From Tetradesmus obliquus (Eukaryota > Chlorophyta > Chlorophyceae > Sphaeropleales > Scenedesmaceae): a stretch of 64,000 nucleotides of DNA. Position 1 is the first letter of the stretch, and the number at the start of each line of letters is the position of its first letter. Shown here piece by piece: positions 1 to 15,500 of this stretch. The notes under the pieces are model-generated. The model ran no database searches, was not told where the DNA came from, and saw only the letters and a list, made by a program, of their open reading frames with translations. The translations under genes were made by a program, and so were the position numbers. Location: assembly GCA_030272155.1 (NCBI GenBank), contig CP126194.1:6067501-6131500 (forward strand). The letters are read 5' to 3'.

Positions 1-3000
1 ACACAAACGACGTAGCATACTCGCTCAGCAGCTGCAACCGCACAGCCACATCGCCGCTCTTGCCGCTGGCCTCTATGCAGTGGCTGAACAGTCTAATGAA
101 GTAGGCCAGGCTGAACTGGTACATGGGGCTGATGCCCGCCAGGTCAGCAATAGCAAAGTAGAGGATGCTGCCACGCGTGGCGGCGGGGCGGTAGCTCTCG
201 CGCGCCGCGTTGATGTTGCGCTCTGTCTCTTCCGCCTCCTTGACGCGGTTCTGCAGGCGGGTGCGATAGTCGGGCATATCAATAATTTTATCCATGCGGC
301 ATGCAGCTCAACGTGCGGGGGGCTTGAGCGCCAAAGCAGCAGGCAACGCTTCACTTTGCTTTGCACAGTGCGGCTCCCAGCACAGTGTACGGTCCAGTTA
401 GCAGTAGCAACAACAAGCAGCCAGGCTCAGGTGCCCACCTGTATGGCTGCACTTGTCAGCTTGGAGTTGTTCAGCGTGGCCAGCAGCTGCTCATCATCCA
501 GGATGTTGCCCTCACACTCACGCAGCAGCTTGAGGATCTTGTCCTGCAGGCAAAATCACACGAATCACAACAGCCAGTGAGGCGCTGGGCAGCCCTGAGT
601 AGATAACCTGTTGTGGTGCCCTGCATGGCCATTGGAGCAACACCACGCATCTAACCACCACAGCAGCGGTTCATTGCTGGCGCAAGCCAGCATCTGGTGC
701 AGCACACAACCAAGCACACGGGCAAACAGCAAGTCTGCTGCAGAGCTCACCTCAAGGTCTTGCAGCTGGCGCTTGTCTGCTGCGATGGACGTGACCAGCC
801 TGTCTCGCTGGTCCTCGAGCTCGGGGCGCTCTTGGCGTACAACTTCACCAAGCAGCTGGTCCTCAAGGCCCTGGAGTGTCAGCAGGAAGCATAACGAGTT
901 GCAGTGCATTCGACGTGCCAGGCAGGTGCGCACCAAGGAGCAAACTGCAAGCAATTTGGCTGGAAACTGCATGTGAATTTGACAGAGTCCTAATGGGTTG
1001 GCCACACATTGCTGATGTGCTACGTGCATCTGCCCAGCTGAGGCGCCGCATTCACAACACAAACACACACAGCCACACCTGCATCGTGACTGTGAAGTTG
1101 ATGAGTGTGACTTTGATGCACACTTCCGGCAGGTAGTGTGGGTTGGCCAGCTTGGTTGTTATGTACAGCTTAAAGGCGGGGTCGTAGTCCACATCAGCAT
1201 CGCCAAGCCGAATCAGCAGCCGCCCGCCCTGCTTGAACACGCAGCGCTGCAGCACTGGCTCTAGAGCAGGGTCCAGCACCTCACCCACATCCTCGATCAA
1301 GCAGGGATTGCCTGCATGCATAACACGGCAGCAGTCAAAGGTTATTGAGTCAGCTGGAGAGCATCCCCAAGGCAGGAGTGCATGCAGGGCATGTTATGGC
1401 AATAATAGTCGATCAATGTGAGGCGGCTGGTGCAGTAAATGACATTCAGACAAGAGCAGGGGCTATCCGCAACCACCAGTCACCCCAGCTCCGCACCTAT
1501 ATTGATGCAGTTCTCCAGTGTTCTCAAGAAGTTGCTGTCGGTAAGTTTGATGACGCGCAGCCCGCTGCGGCTCTCCATGTTCTTCACCCACGCATTCGCT
1601 TGACCCTGCAAGCCAGCGCGACAAGAACTCGGCCCCCAACATGCACATATGGCACCAACTTGCAAGCAGCCCTGCCAATTCCTCTCTGCTTGGCACCTCC
1701 AGCAGCATGCACATCCAAAGATGCACAGAAGCTGAATTATGCATAATAGCAGCAAATATCATCAACCACCAAGCGATACGCAGCAGCTGCTGCGACAAGC
1801 ACGAGGCATACCTGTGGGTCAATCATCAGCGGCCAGCGCTTGCCGCGTGTCACCAGGATGCTGCTGTCAATGGATGTGCCATCACTCGGCAGCCCAGCCA
1901 GCAGCCACTCCCGGACCTCAACAGGGCTGGCAAGCGTGCCGCGCAGCATGCAGTTCTGGCTCACTGGAATGGCCAGCTCTTGACACTTGGCCACCCAGCT
2001 GCTGACAAGCTCCTCCCTGCAGCATGCGTGCAGAGTATCATATAACGAAATTGACATACAAGCCTATAACAAAAGCGCAACCACTACCCGTGTAACGGCT
2101 GACAAACCACCACGTCAGCAGGTCACCAGCGTAGCGCATGCATGCTGCGCGCGTGCTTGCAACAGTACCCAACATACACCAAATGCAGGGCTGCCACATG
2201 GGACCACGCGCACCTGTAGCTGCCAGTGAATGCGCCGTAATAGGCAATGCACGCAGCGCTCAGGAAGACATCCCCCACCAGCAGCTCAGTCTGTGTCTGC
2301 AGCTGGTCTGCAGTAGCCTGCCAGCGCACACCCTCGTCAGCAAGGCCGCTGGTCAGCTTGCCGGCGCGCTCCAAGCGCTTGCGCGTCAGGTCAACCTGCA
2401 AGCAGTAGAGCAGTTGTACGTCGATCATGAGCTCACTCGATCACTGTGATCAAGTGCAGCCTGTGCAGTGGCCGAACCATACTCAGGTGAAGCACCCACC
2501 TCCTGCATGAACCCCGCCTGCACATCAGCCAAGACCCAAGAAGCTGCAGTACACCCCACGCAGATACTACACGGATGCCTGGCACCAGCCACCACAGCCC
2601 TGCTGGCGGCAGCCACAAAAAAAGCATATTGATGACCACCGCACCCAGGAGCCGCCTCACCTGGTCATTGAGCTTGCACTGCTCGCTTTGTGCATCAGCC
2701 AGCTGCTTCTTCAAGCTGTTCACACGTGACACGACAGCAGCCAGCGCATCCTGCTTCTCCTGCAGCTGGGCATTGGCCTGTTCTAGCTGTGCCTCTGCCT
2801 CACGCAGCTTTTGGCGCTTGGGCTCGACCACTTTGGCAACCCTGGGAGCCCAAGAGCCAGCAGCGCACACATTTTGCACGTAAGGCCTGGCTATCGTGCA
2901 TGTTTATCATGGTACGGTGTGCAGTACATAATGCGGCATGAGGAGCTAGCTGTTGCCAAGCATTGCAGTGTACATGTACGCAAGTATGTTGAAGCGTAAC

Positions 3001-6000
3001 AACAGCAGTGCCAGAACTGCTTGCACCTCTTCAACTGCAGCCCAACCAGACAGGCAAGACCGCGCACCTGTTGTACACGTCCATGGCGCGTGTCCACATG
3101 CACAGCGACATTGCAGCCCTGCTTTGCTTGGCCACCACGTCAGGCTGGTAGTTGGGGTCGTCAATGTAGCGGCGCAGCTTCTTGATGACTGCATCGGGGA
3201 TGTTGTCCTTGTCAAACTCTTCCAGGCTGCGCATGAAGTTTACGTCACCCAGCACACGCTTCGCCTGCAAGTTTGGTTACATAGCCAGAGCAAGGGCCAG
3301 TTAGAAGGTGGGAGAGCAAGGGTTTGCTCACATATCACGGGACAGACTGTTGGTGCTGATGGCTGTCACGCATGTCATGCAGCAACCAAATGAGAGCAGA
3401 CAGGCTGAGAGTGCGGATTGTATAGCGAGCGCAGCTTGCAACCATCAAGCAAGGCCAACAGCAACGCAACGAGCGTTGCTACGGAGGTGGCAGGGGTGGC
3501 TATGTGACAGTATTGCTGTGCGTCCACCTCACCGTGTCCCAATCTGGCTTCTCCTGTTTAAGGATGCACACTGCCTCCATTGTCATCTGCACCAGCGGAG
3601 GCGGCTTGGGGAAGGACTTGATCTCCACAATGTCATTCTTGTTCAGTGCCTTGAGGCTGTCAATGGCAGCTTGCAGCGCAGGCATTGCCTCTGCCAGCTC
3701 TGCTTGTGCAGCGTCTGCAATGGTCTGCGTCTGCTGCTGCATGGCTTTGACGTCCTTCTCTTCGGCTGCAACACCCACTTTCACCTTTTCTGCTTCCTCT
3801 TGATCAGCCGCCACCTGTGTGGGAATGTGTGGGGGGCAGCCATTGGTCAGCTTCCACGCGCATATGTTGCCATGCGCTATGCTTGCGCTTGATCGCAATG
3901 TACGGAAAAGAGACAGGCGCTGCGCTGCAACGAGCCAAAATAAAGTGAAATGGCAGGACAAGGAAACTAACCATACCTTGAAAAGCAGATCAGCAGTGGC
4001 TGCTGCCTTGGACTCCAATTCAGGCTGCAGGCGTGCCAGGTCAGCCTTCATGCTGGCTACCAAGGCGTTGGTCTCGTTCAGCTTCTTGAGCCCATCCAGC
4101 AGCCTGTTGCGCGCCTGGCCCAACTCATCCCTGTGCACACATGCAGAGCACATCACATACAGCAGCATATTATATGTGAGTATCCGGTAGTGTGTTGATC
4201 ATAAAGCTGCAGGTTCCCGGCTGTTTCGTGCAAATCAGGCTTATGTACATCTAGCGTGATGCATTCACAGCCACAGACGGCAAACCTACCGCTTCTCTTG
4301 CAGGAGTTGCAGATAGAGGTTGATGAGATCCAGGTAGCTCTTTGGGGTGGTGTAGTATCGACGCCTGCAGCGCAGCCGCATGAGTTTGTGCAGCTCAACA
4401 TAATTGTTTGCTATTGACAACACAGGCACAGGCCAATTGAGCTCTCTGCAGAACCCAGCAAAAACACGTGCAGCTGTCTGTGCAGTCGAGCACCACTGTC
4501 AGGGGCTGAAGTGATCCTGGAATCCTCGGCATGCATTACCAGTGAACGCAAGTGGCAGCATCTGGCTCGCCATACCTGAGCTCCGCATAGAACCGCTCGC
4601 TCATGTGCTCGACACTTGTGTGGATGTGCACACACATCTGCGCCACTGCTGCATTGACCTGCGGGCTGCCCAGGTCTGTGTTGGCCAGGAACTTTTGGCT
4701 CACACTCAGCAGCGCCTCTGCCGGCCAGGTGCTGAACCAGTCGATCGTGCAGCAGTTGATCAGCGACGGGAACTGACGGCACCTGCATGCAGCACCAGCA
4801 GGTGCATCAGCACATTGCTCCCACAGGCTTGCTTTGCAGAACACACATGTTTACATGTGCACGGGGCCGACGGAACCCGCATAAAAAGGTGTGGGCGGCT
4901 GGCTGCTGCCATTCAACCCCGGATGCAAGCGTTTTGCCAGCCGCTCCTGCAGCTCACCTAGCTCGGAAAGCCTCGCCTACTGGGCTCATTGTGAGCACAA
5001 TGTGCAGGTTGTCGCGCACACGGTTGATGAATGCATTGTAACAGCCATCTTTTGAGGGATTGCCGCCAGTAGCTTCCACCCACTCCCTGACGTCATTGAT
5101 TATCTGTTCTTTTTCATCTGGGGCAAACAACCCAGGCACTTCGCCTGCAGTTTGTGCAAATAACCTGATGGTGGCGGGTGTTGTAGCTCACCGAGCTGGT
5201 CCAGTGCAGGTTGCACTTCATGCATAAGGGGGGTGAATGGTGAGCGCATGTGCAGGCAGCAGCAAGCACAACATTGTGCACTGTCAACACATCAGATGAA
5301 GGGCAGTGCGTAAGTGCGGCACAGCAAGCTGTACTTGCCGCAGCGGCTTTGCTGCTCTCACCAGAAATGAGCATGTTGTTGATGTCCTCTAGGAATCCTT
5401 CCTGCACAATTTGTGTGTCGCTGAACAAGAACACCACTGGTTCACCATCAACACCAGCAGTCCTGCGAGGTGAGCGCACCCATACATAAGCAAGTAAGAT
5501 CATTATGTGTATTGCAATATACCGTGCTAGCTGAAACCGCATGCGTGCGAATGAACAAGCCAAAGACAGCAGCAGGTCATGCACACTGTACAATGGTTTC
5601 ATCAGACAGCTGGGATGACTACCGCTGTTACGTGAGCATGCAGCACACCAATGACATGGCTGAACAGCCAGCACCGCAAACACAAGCAGGTACTGACGTT
5701 TCAGGGTATGCTGTTGAGCTTCTGCACAGCCCCACCTGTAAAGCTTCTTCAAGTCCTCTCTGAATTCAGTTGCACCATATCCCCTGCTGAGCTCTATCTG
5801 GAATGTCTTGAAGCCGCTTATGTGCGCAGCAAAGCAGGTCAGGCTGCGCTTGCCGCTGCCGCCAGCACCCACGAGCATTGCATTGCCACGTGGCTGCCGC
5901 AGCACACGCGCCAGGCGGCAGATGTGGTCCACAGCATGCTGGAAGAACACTGCACGGCAAAATCGCAGGAGTTGCAGGCAAACTATTAGCAGGTGTGCAG

Positions 6001-6524
6001 GCAGTAGATGGGGTCTAAGCTCACAGGCTTGAGCTGCATTCGGCAACAATCAGAACAGGCTGACCTGTTCACGATGCAGCCAACAGCCACAGTATCTGGC
6101 AGCCAGAAAGCCAATGCCGTCCTACGCATATCGCCACCCACCCAGGTTCAGCGTGTTGGTGTGGCTCATGTTGTACTCATCCAGGTAGTCCTCCAGCAGT
6201 CTCAGCAGCTTGGCATTGTCAGACACCTCCTCGTACTGCCGCTCGCCGCGCTCCAGGCCGGGGCGCAAAAAGTCGCCCCAGGCGATGCTGCGCTTTTCAA
6301 ACGCCTCTTCATAGCTCATGGAGGAGAGGCCGTGCTTGGCAGACAGCTCGATCTGACAGAAAGGTGGGGCACAGAGCACGGCAGCATGAGGAAACACAGA
6401 CTGCCAGCAGCCAGGTCTGCTAAACAGGCTGAGACAAGGGTCATTCAAGTGACAGAAAAACTGTATGTGCTTGATCACAATGTCAACAGGATGCACAGTT
6501 TGCTGTGCGCGCAAGTCATGCAAG

Positions 6525-6578
<54 letters not shown>

Positions 6579-9500
6579 CACTTGCTAGGCACTCACCAGC
6601 ATCTTCTGGAAGTACTGCCTGTCCTCATCACAAACTAGCCTGTCCGCAAACACCCTGCAAGCCTCGTGCATCCACAGCCTCGCCAGCGCCTCTTTGTCGC
6701 TGCAGCAGCCAGGGCTGACCAGCAGCATGCCCTGGAACTGCTTGCTGAGGTCGCGCAGGTTGAAGGTGTAGTGGCTCTTGGCGGGTGTGGGCAGCAGCTC
6801 CTCAGATATCCTGCAAGGGAAGACAGGAGCAGGAGGCAGGGTAGACAGTGAGCTGGGCAATCAAGGGATGTGTTGTGTGGCTCCTTCAAGCATAGGACGC
6901 GCCAAAGGAAGGAGAGGACTCGCAGCATTGTAGTGTGCATCACGAGCATACATGCTTACTTTGTGGTTCCAACACCAGCAGCATGCTATACAGGCTGAAC
7001 AATACTCTCTGATGCCTGTTTGCGCACCTGTTGTAAGCTGCTGTGCTGGCGTTGACCAGCGGCCCTGCCATGCTGCGCAGGTCTGGTGCAAAGTCTGCCA
7101 GGAAGCCGGTGAGGATGGAAGACAGGATGGTCTTGATGGCAGCATCAGAGGGAGGCGGGATGGACAGCATCGTGAAGTGCCGGAAGAACCTGCAGCAGCG
7201 ACGCCAACACCAAAATGTGCAGCAGGTTGATTGTGCTTTGCTCGTGCTGTATATGGATGCGGCGTAACGGATACACAGCACTAGTGTACCAGCACGTAAG
7301 CAACGGCTCGTCTGCTGAGACTCAGCTGCCCACGCAGGCAGCAGCATACCTTGCAGTAACCTCCTGCCGGCCGCCACCAGGCGGTGCGCATGCCGCGCAC
7401 AGCACTGTGTCTTCCACATCCTTCCAGAAGAGCTTCTTGCGGTCATAGAAGCCACGGAAGTCCTGGAATTGCCGCAGCAGCTCAATTGGCGGTTGCGCGC
7501 CGTATTTTTCGCGAGCCGGCATGTTGACGTCATCAATGAAGAACACAACCTTCTTGTTGACGGGAGCGCCATACCTGCACACAGTTGTGTTCAGTAAGCA
7601 AGGAGTGTGAATGTGTTGTGGTTGACGAGCAAGTGCTGCACCAGCATGACCCAATGCAGGGCAGAGTGGTGGTTGCAAGAGCCACACAAGCTGCTATAGA
7701 CGCAGCTATTGTGGTCGATCTTGTCACAATCCGGTTTGTTACGCGGCCACATAACCACCACAAACCCCCGCTCCATCTACACAGCAACAGCCAGCTGTGC
7801 CACCGCACCTTGTCTTGCGCTTCTTCTCCAGCTTGCTCTCAATCAGCAGCTGCGTGTCAATGCTGCTCGTCTGCGCACTGAACACCACGGTGTGAGCCAG
7901 CAGCCGCCCCGCAACGCGCCCACTGCAGCCTGAGTCAGCAACACCAGCGGGCTGTGGCGCAGCCGCAAGCTTCTCAAGTGCAGCAGCGCTGATGACGCTC
8001 TTGCCAACACCTGTGACGCCCGTGAACAGCACGCTGCGCTGCACATCCAGGCAGGCCTCCAGCAGGTAGCTGAAGCGCACAGTATCAACTGTGGGCACCA
8101 GCATCTGCAGCGCACCAGGCACAGCATGATTTGTTATGTTGGGCAACGTTCAAGTGACGCAGTGCACTTCAGGCCAGTGGCCGCGCCACCTGCTCGCACA
8201 TCACACACAGAGTTCTGCCTGATGGATTGTAAAGTGCAAAAGATGTGCTTGCAGCAGCTGTTCATGAGCAGTCAATGGGTGTCATGGGGTTCACCTGGAA
8301 ATAGAGGACTGCCTTGCTGTAAGTGAAGCTGGGCACAGTGTCTGCCCAGGGCTTGAACTCTGGCACACCCGACTTGAAGTGCAGCTGGTGGTCAAACACC
8401 AGCCCACCACCTGCCAAAGCAGCAGCAGCAGCATATGAACTACATGTTGGCCCATGTCAGGCAGCACTGCTCACATCAAACTAACAACTTTCACTGCTGG
8501 CATGGTTGTCATGGTGCATTTTTCAGCTCCAAGCGGGAGCTGCTTGCCCTGCAGCACCTTAGAACTGCTGCAGCCTATTGAGAGGTTGCGGACAGCAAAC
8601 ACAGCAGGAAATGTGCCCAGATGTTTCTGCTGGCGCAACACAGGCGCCCAAGCCATGCTCCCACCTGGGAATGTCACCACGTCTGCCAAATGCTCGCGCA
8701 CAAACTCGTCAAACGCTTCAGTGCAGCTTGGCGCCAAGTTGCCGCCCAGCGCCCAGACATAGGCGAAGCCAAACAGCCGGCCCATGGCTGCAGCCAATGC
8801 ATCGCCCTCCAGTGCTGCCACCTTCAGCCCTTTGGTGGGGTCCATGAGCGACTGCACCACACATGACAGAATTGTTGCTGGGTCGAATGCAGTGTGCTTT
8901 GTGTGACGTAAGCATTCGGTATCCTACAAATGCAACGCAGGTGCTGCTCGCGCTGCAGAAGCCTCTGCAGTCATAGGTTTCAAACACAGAGTGCATGACT
9001 AGCTATTTAGTGGGCTTTTCAATTCAGCCTGCTCACCTGGAGCAGCAGCATCAGGGTGCTGGTGAGGTTGTTGTCCACTGATGGGATATACTCCTTGCCC
9101 TGCTTGCGCACCCAGGCGAGGCCGCCATCCACGTACTTGTCAAACAGGCCGTAGACGTGCTCGCGCTGCGCCGCGCTGATTCCTGGCACCGCCTGCAAAA
9201 GCAGCAGCAGCAGCCAAGTGAAGCCAGCATGCAGCCACATTTATATGGCAAACTGTACGAGCCTGCGTTGGAGTGCGGCTCATTGGCTGGCCCTTTTGCC
9301 ACAAACTGCCACAAACTGCCACACACATGCAGTCCATGCATCTGTCAATGCAAAAGGGTAATCAAAGAGCAGCCGCAACCAGATCACAGCTGCGCACCTG
9401 TGGCAGCGCTGTTGCCAGCCATGTCTGCACTGCTGGCCGCCAGCCCAGCTGGTCCTGTGCGATGAACACCATGCCGCAGCGGCTGACAGTAGCCGGCGAG

Positions 9501-12500
9501 GCTGCTGACAGGTCCGACACCTCGAACACCATGCGCATGGTGGTGGGGTTGAGCTTGATGCGCTCGCCGTTGGGCAGGCACAGCGTGCAGTTGTCATCCA
9601 GCACTGTAAGTTGACAAGAGCAGCAGTGCAAACAGCCTGTGAGGCTAGAACTTGAGCACCAATGTCACCGGCACACATCAACACAGTGAAGCAAGCAAGC
9701 AGTGGTGAGCAGCAGCTGTGTAGCTATGCCAACATGGAAGCACAGCTGACCAAGCTCACCTGTGTTCATGTTCTCGATCCAGACAGCGTCCACGGGGCCG
9801 TCAAACACCACCCACTTGCGGTCAAGGCTGGTGTCGGCGACAGCGCCGCGGATGATGGTGGAGGCCAGGCCATCCGTCCACTCGTTGGTGAGCAGGTTGT
9901 ACTCGCCATACAGCTCGCCCATCTGTATGCACTTGGGGTTGAGGCGGTACGTGTGGATCACCTGCAGCAGCACAACATGCCACAGGTGAAAGGAAGCACG
10001 CGCAGCTTCAAACTCAAGGGGGGGGTTGGGTAGTCACCTGTTTGCCTTGGCACCATCTACATGCCTGCACAACACGCCACAAGTAAAGGGAAGCATGCGC
10101 AGCCTCTTGACATGAGTTGGTCTTTGCATTGCCTGCCAGTGCATTGCGCTGGTTTTCATGCTTTTGCCATCACACACATTGCCCCTGCTGCATGCGCGTT
10201 TCAAAAACACTGACAAGCCAAGCACCAGGAGCACAGCCTTTGTGCATCATCTGTCACTGTGACACCCTTCAACACGCCACATGCTTGTACAAGCAGGGTA
10301 GCAGGCTGAAAGCGCACCTGGAACTGCTCATTGGGGTGGTTCATCTCCTTGCGCAGGTGCGTCAGCGCGCCCTGCAGCGTGCCGCAGCAGGTGGTCTTGC
10401 CGCCACCCGTTGGCCCCACCAGCATCAGCCCGAAGCGCACGCACATGGTGTCGTACATCTGCACCACCTTGGTCACAAAGTTGGCCGGCTGCTGCAGCCC
10501 ACGCTGCGAGAGCACAGCGCGGATGCTCTGCTCCAGCTCACCATAGTCCTGCAAGGCATAGCAGGCAAAACACGCTTGTGCAGCGTGTATTGCTTTGACT
10601 GAATAGTGGTGTCTAGCAAACAGGCAGTGGCAGGGAGCTGCGTGCCTTGCACACCCATACAGCTTGCAACCATGGTGGCCCAAAAGCCAACTTCATAGCT
10701 CCAAAACGCTGCGCTTGCTCACACACCACCACACCAACAGTCGGACAGCGCGCGCTCACCTGGTTGGGCACATCTAGGCCAGGGAACAGGTCCGCAATGA
10801 TGTTGCAGAACAGCTCCATGTCATGTGTGAGGAACTTGGGCAGGTTGCTGTCCCGCATGGCGCGGATGAGCACCACGTCCTCCGGCAGCTCTGGGTTGGC
10901 GCGCTTCAGCCCGCCAGCCATCACCAGCACACTCTTCACCGCACGCATGCCTGCATGCAGCACACACGGCAGTGATATTGCTGCGACAGCGCTTTTGAAA
11001 CACCGCATGCCAGCAGCAAGCGTGGCCTGCCGACCTCTTCTGTAGTTTGCTACTGCGCTGCACCTTGGCTTGCCGTGAGCCAGCTGAAGGCTACATGACA
11101 TTTTGACCACTGCTACACAGATTCAGGTGTGCTGTACGAGTGCTGGACAGTACACCTCAAGCCCCAACAGGCTCGCGCCACCCACCAAAGTCGTAGTGGT
11201 CCTGCTGCGAGAGCTGCTCGCTGGCCAGCTTGTACAGCTTGACCATCTTGCGTGACAGGGCTTTGCTGTCTTCAAAGCCCTCACTGAACAGCATCACCTC
11301 CGCCACCAGTGCATAGTCCGGGATCATCATGCTGCAGGGACGGAACAGCGCCTGCGGCCATGCAGCAGCAGGCAAAAGACAATGGCATGGCCGGCTTTGT
11401 TTAGCCTGTTCATGTGTGTTGTGGAGGCCATTGTACACAGTAACACTTGCATTGTGTTGCACAATGTTCATGGCAGTGAGCAACAGCTTCTCACAAACAG
11501 GTATGCAGGACAGCACGCAACTGCTCTGCATACCTTGAGATTGTCTGGCAGCTCTGTTCTGCCTGCATAGCCTGGATTCATTGTAATAAACACCTGCAGT
11601 GCAGCATACAACAGATGCGGAGTGCTTAATGACACTGAGTGCTTAGCAGCTGTGGAAAGTGACCTCTCCTTGGACGAACAGCAGGGTGTCAAAAAAATTG
11701 CACAGCCACACAACAACGGACCGCTGGAAGCCTTAGAGCAGTTGCAATGCACATGCAGCAGCAGCTGTTGAAGCTGCCATGTACAGACATGGGTGCAGCC
11801 AGCAATGCAGCATTCGTCAGCACGCACCCCGCAGGTGGGCACCAGCTTGATAGGCCGGCCCTCGAACCAGAACTTGTTCAGGTTGGCCTTGAGTGCATTC
11901 TGGATGGTCAGCAGCTGCTGCGCCACAACTGACAGCACCTGCAGCAGCCAGCACAGCAGGGGCACCTCCCTGTAGGGACTCCGCAGATGCCGCACAGTTA
12001 CTTGTACTGCACGCTTGACGTCAGCTGTACAATGGTGCCTTGCATGCAAGCTGTGGGTGCTGCTGCTGTGTCTGCTGTGCTGTGCGCTGCACACGCACCT
12101 CTACGTCGATGCGGTTGAACTCGTCAAAGCACGCCCAGGCGCCACACTGCGCCAGGCCTGAGAAGAACTTCCCCATGAACTGCAGCAGTAAAAAACAGGG
12201 GCAAACGAAACGCAGGAGCACAGGAACAACACTTGTGATAGCGCAGCCAGTGACCAGGTCAGGCAATACGGCGTGCTGTGCAGTGCGGTTAGGCATCGTG
12301 CCGCTGTACACGTGCATGTCTGGCTGGTGAGGCAGTTGCCTGGCGCAAAATTGGCAATGTGCTGCAACGCAGCAGCAGGCTCTCTCTTACCTTGTAATCC
12401 AAGTTCTCTCCGCAGTTGAAGACGACACAGTTCACGCCCAGCGCTTTGCCAAGGTCCTTGGTTGTCTCCGTCTTGCCGGTGCCTGTGTGTCATACATACA

Positions 12501-15500
12501 CACCGTACAATGCAAGCAGTTCAACGAAGGCGTAACAGGCTGCATGTTTCCCTTTGCAACGTATGATGTACACAGATTTGCTCTGCTGCTGGCAACTGGG
12601 CAGGCGAGCAAAGCATTGCTGTGACTGGCAGTCTGTGCTGCTCCCGGGCATCACAGGCCAAAGCTGTGCTGCGCCCGCAATACCAGCCAGCCAGGCTGCA
12701 GGCAAGCCATGCCGCGCGCACCTGCTGGCCCTGCCGGTGCACCTCCCAGCTTCAGGTGCAGCGCCCCCGTGAGCGTCAGATAGCACCTGTCTGTCATGGG
12801 CGTCACCACCAGGCGCGGCTGCGCCCCCAGGTACTCATACGCATACAGGAAGCGCGCATTGACCTGTAGGCAGAACACAGGAGGTGATCAGTGATGCATT
12901 GCTTCAGCATTGCAGTGCTGTGCTTGACCCTTCGAGACCCCTGTCTGTCTGCCAGGTGCTGCCAGTGTTGTGCCCGTGAGCATGTACATTGTCAGATTGT
13001 CTTCTGCACATGCCTGCAGCACTCACATGACAAGCAGACGACGGCAGGGACTCTGCTGAGGCTGCTCTGCTGCCCACCAGCTATCAAAGCGCCAGCAGAT
13101 AAGGGCTACAGCACACACGCACCTGCCGCACCACCAAGTCCTCCTCCTCAAAATAGTACCGCAGCTGCATCTGCCACTCAAAGTCATTCACGCTGCTGGT
13201 CGCCTTAGCCAGCAGGCTGCCCACGACGTCTCTGCTGTGCACATCAATGGTGATGAGCGCTGCCAGCAGCCGGCGCCCCAGGTTCGACAGGTCTCCGCGC
13301 ACCAGCCGTGTAAGCTCCGCCAGCTGCCGCACATTCAGCTGCAACAAGGCAAACAATTAGGCACACGGCATCATTCAAGGTATTGCTACCAGTCTTGGCA
13401 CAACGACTGACAAACCAGGTCATGGTAGAGCGTGTCGGCACAGCATGCAACATGGCTCAATGTAAGCACCACCACAACCATCAACCCACCTGGTAGAATG
13501 CTGTGAGGCCGTCATGCGGCGCCGCAGATCGCAGCTGCTCCTCCACAGCCGCACACCAGTACACCTGGCTCACCGCCAGCACCAGCTGCACCGGCTGCCG
13601 CAGCACCCAGTCGCTGCGCGGCTCCTCAGGGTAGCTTGCCATGCCCTGCTTGGCCAGCCGCCGCAGGCTGGCCACCATGCCTGACTCCACGGTGCCCAGC
13701 CACTGCTCCACGCTGTTGCGGGCCTTGAGCGGGTTCTTGCCAAACCTGACGCGCTCGCCCTCACCTGCAAGCGCATCAGCAGCAATGCCTTCATCCCACA
13801 TTTTCATGCTAGAACGGCACAGTGTAGCGACTGTGACGCTGGCCGCTTGATGTTGTGACAGGGCGGGAAGCCAAACAGCAGAGGCAGAACGTGTGCAGCA
13901 AGCGGGATGCAGCAGCTTGAGCAGCGTGCCTCACCAGACACCATGGCAAAGATGTCTGTGCTCTTGGGGTCGTCGCCAAAGTCGAGCCGCCGGATGCCGT
14001 CGAAGCACTTGCCCATGTGCGGCTGCACGGCCTGCACGTTCTTGGTCTGCGCGAGGATCTCTAGCAGCTCGTCGTTGGACAGGAAGTAGAACCTGCAGGC
14101 AAGGCATGTGATGTGACACACATGTGTGGGATCTGCCTGCTGGAACAGCTGCATGTGTGTCTCAGAACTCGGTTGTTACAGCTGCCATTTGCTATGTGCG
14201 CCAGTGGTGCTGCGCTGCTGGTGAGCTCCTTAGGTGGCGGGGAAAAATTTTGAAGGGAAATGACCAATTCCCATGATGATGGCGACAAACCGTGCCGTGC
14301 GCACCCCCTTACCCTGCAGACGCCAGGGGGGTTTTATCCCCTGAAAAGTTCAGTGGAACTGCCGGATATCCGTCCTGCGGACATCCCTTGGAATATCGCC
14401 AGCTGCACCAATTATTCCTATTCCTATTGGCGGCTGGTGTAGCAGCTGGTTTGTGGCAGCACTAGTAGCAGCGCTCACCTAGGGAAGGCCACCCGCTTGG
14501 TCTCCAGGTACTCCTCCAGGCTCTTCTGGATTGCCTCCAGCGTCTCATAGCTCTTGCTCAGCGACTCCAGCAGCGCTGCACAGCACAGCAACGGCAGCAG
14601 CAGCAGCAGCAGCAGCAGCAGTCAGGCACCTCTTCCTTTTGATATTGCCAAGCCTCGGCGCTGAAAGCAGGCAGCGTGTCTGCAGGATCTCTAGGCAGCT
14701 GGACATCAAGAGCGTTGAGCAGCACAGAGGCACTCAGCCGCTGCCGCAGCTGTGACACCTGGTCACTCACAAGGGTTGCTGGCCGTCTGCAGCGCGTTGG
14801 GCCTGTCCTTGGTGCGCCGCATGACCTCGCGCAGCTGCTTGTGCACGTGATCAAAGGCCCTGTACTCGCTTGGCAGCTGCTTCTGGATGTCCTGCGCTGA
14901 GAAGATAGGCTCCAGGTACATCCAGGATGTTTGCACCTGCAGACAACCAGAAATGCTGCAGTTAGCTGGGCACAGCCGCAGGTGTTTAAACACAACCAAC
15001 ATCAAGAAAGCCAAATCAGCATGCTGCAGGTGCAGGCCAGATCTTGCATTTTGGAGTGACTGCATGCAAGCAGCACCTGCCAAATGCCGGCAGTTCACAG
15101 CCGCATGAGTTGCCCTGCTGTGCTGTGTGCGGCTGCGGCCCTCACCTGCACCCACTGGTCGAGCGTGTCCGAAAACACGTTCAGCTGCTTCTCAACACGC
15201 TCCACCTCTGGCCGGATGCCAGCCACGAAGCGTGACGCCAGGATTGTGGACATGGTCACCAAGCTGTCCTCCAGCGCAACCTGCAACAGCACATGAACAA
15301 TATGCATCACATTGATACGATAGCCACCAGCAGCACAGCTGTGTCTGCTGAATGTATGTCTGGGTCTGCAGCATGCCGTCCCAGCCGCACACAAAGTGTG
15401 CAAACAAGCGTAGCAGGATGCCGCCGCACCTGGATCTCATCCAGCGCGCCCAGGATGTACACATCCTTGCTGTCCTTGTAGGGGATGACGCAGAACTCGA

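Noticed and set aside
14260-14442. Short plus-strand frame in a dynein intron as an independent gene
   Set aside because: It is only 60 codons with no promoter context or family match; it is kept as a composition anomaly, not a gene.
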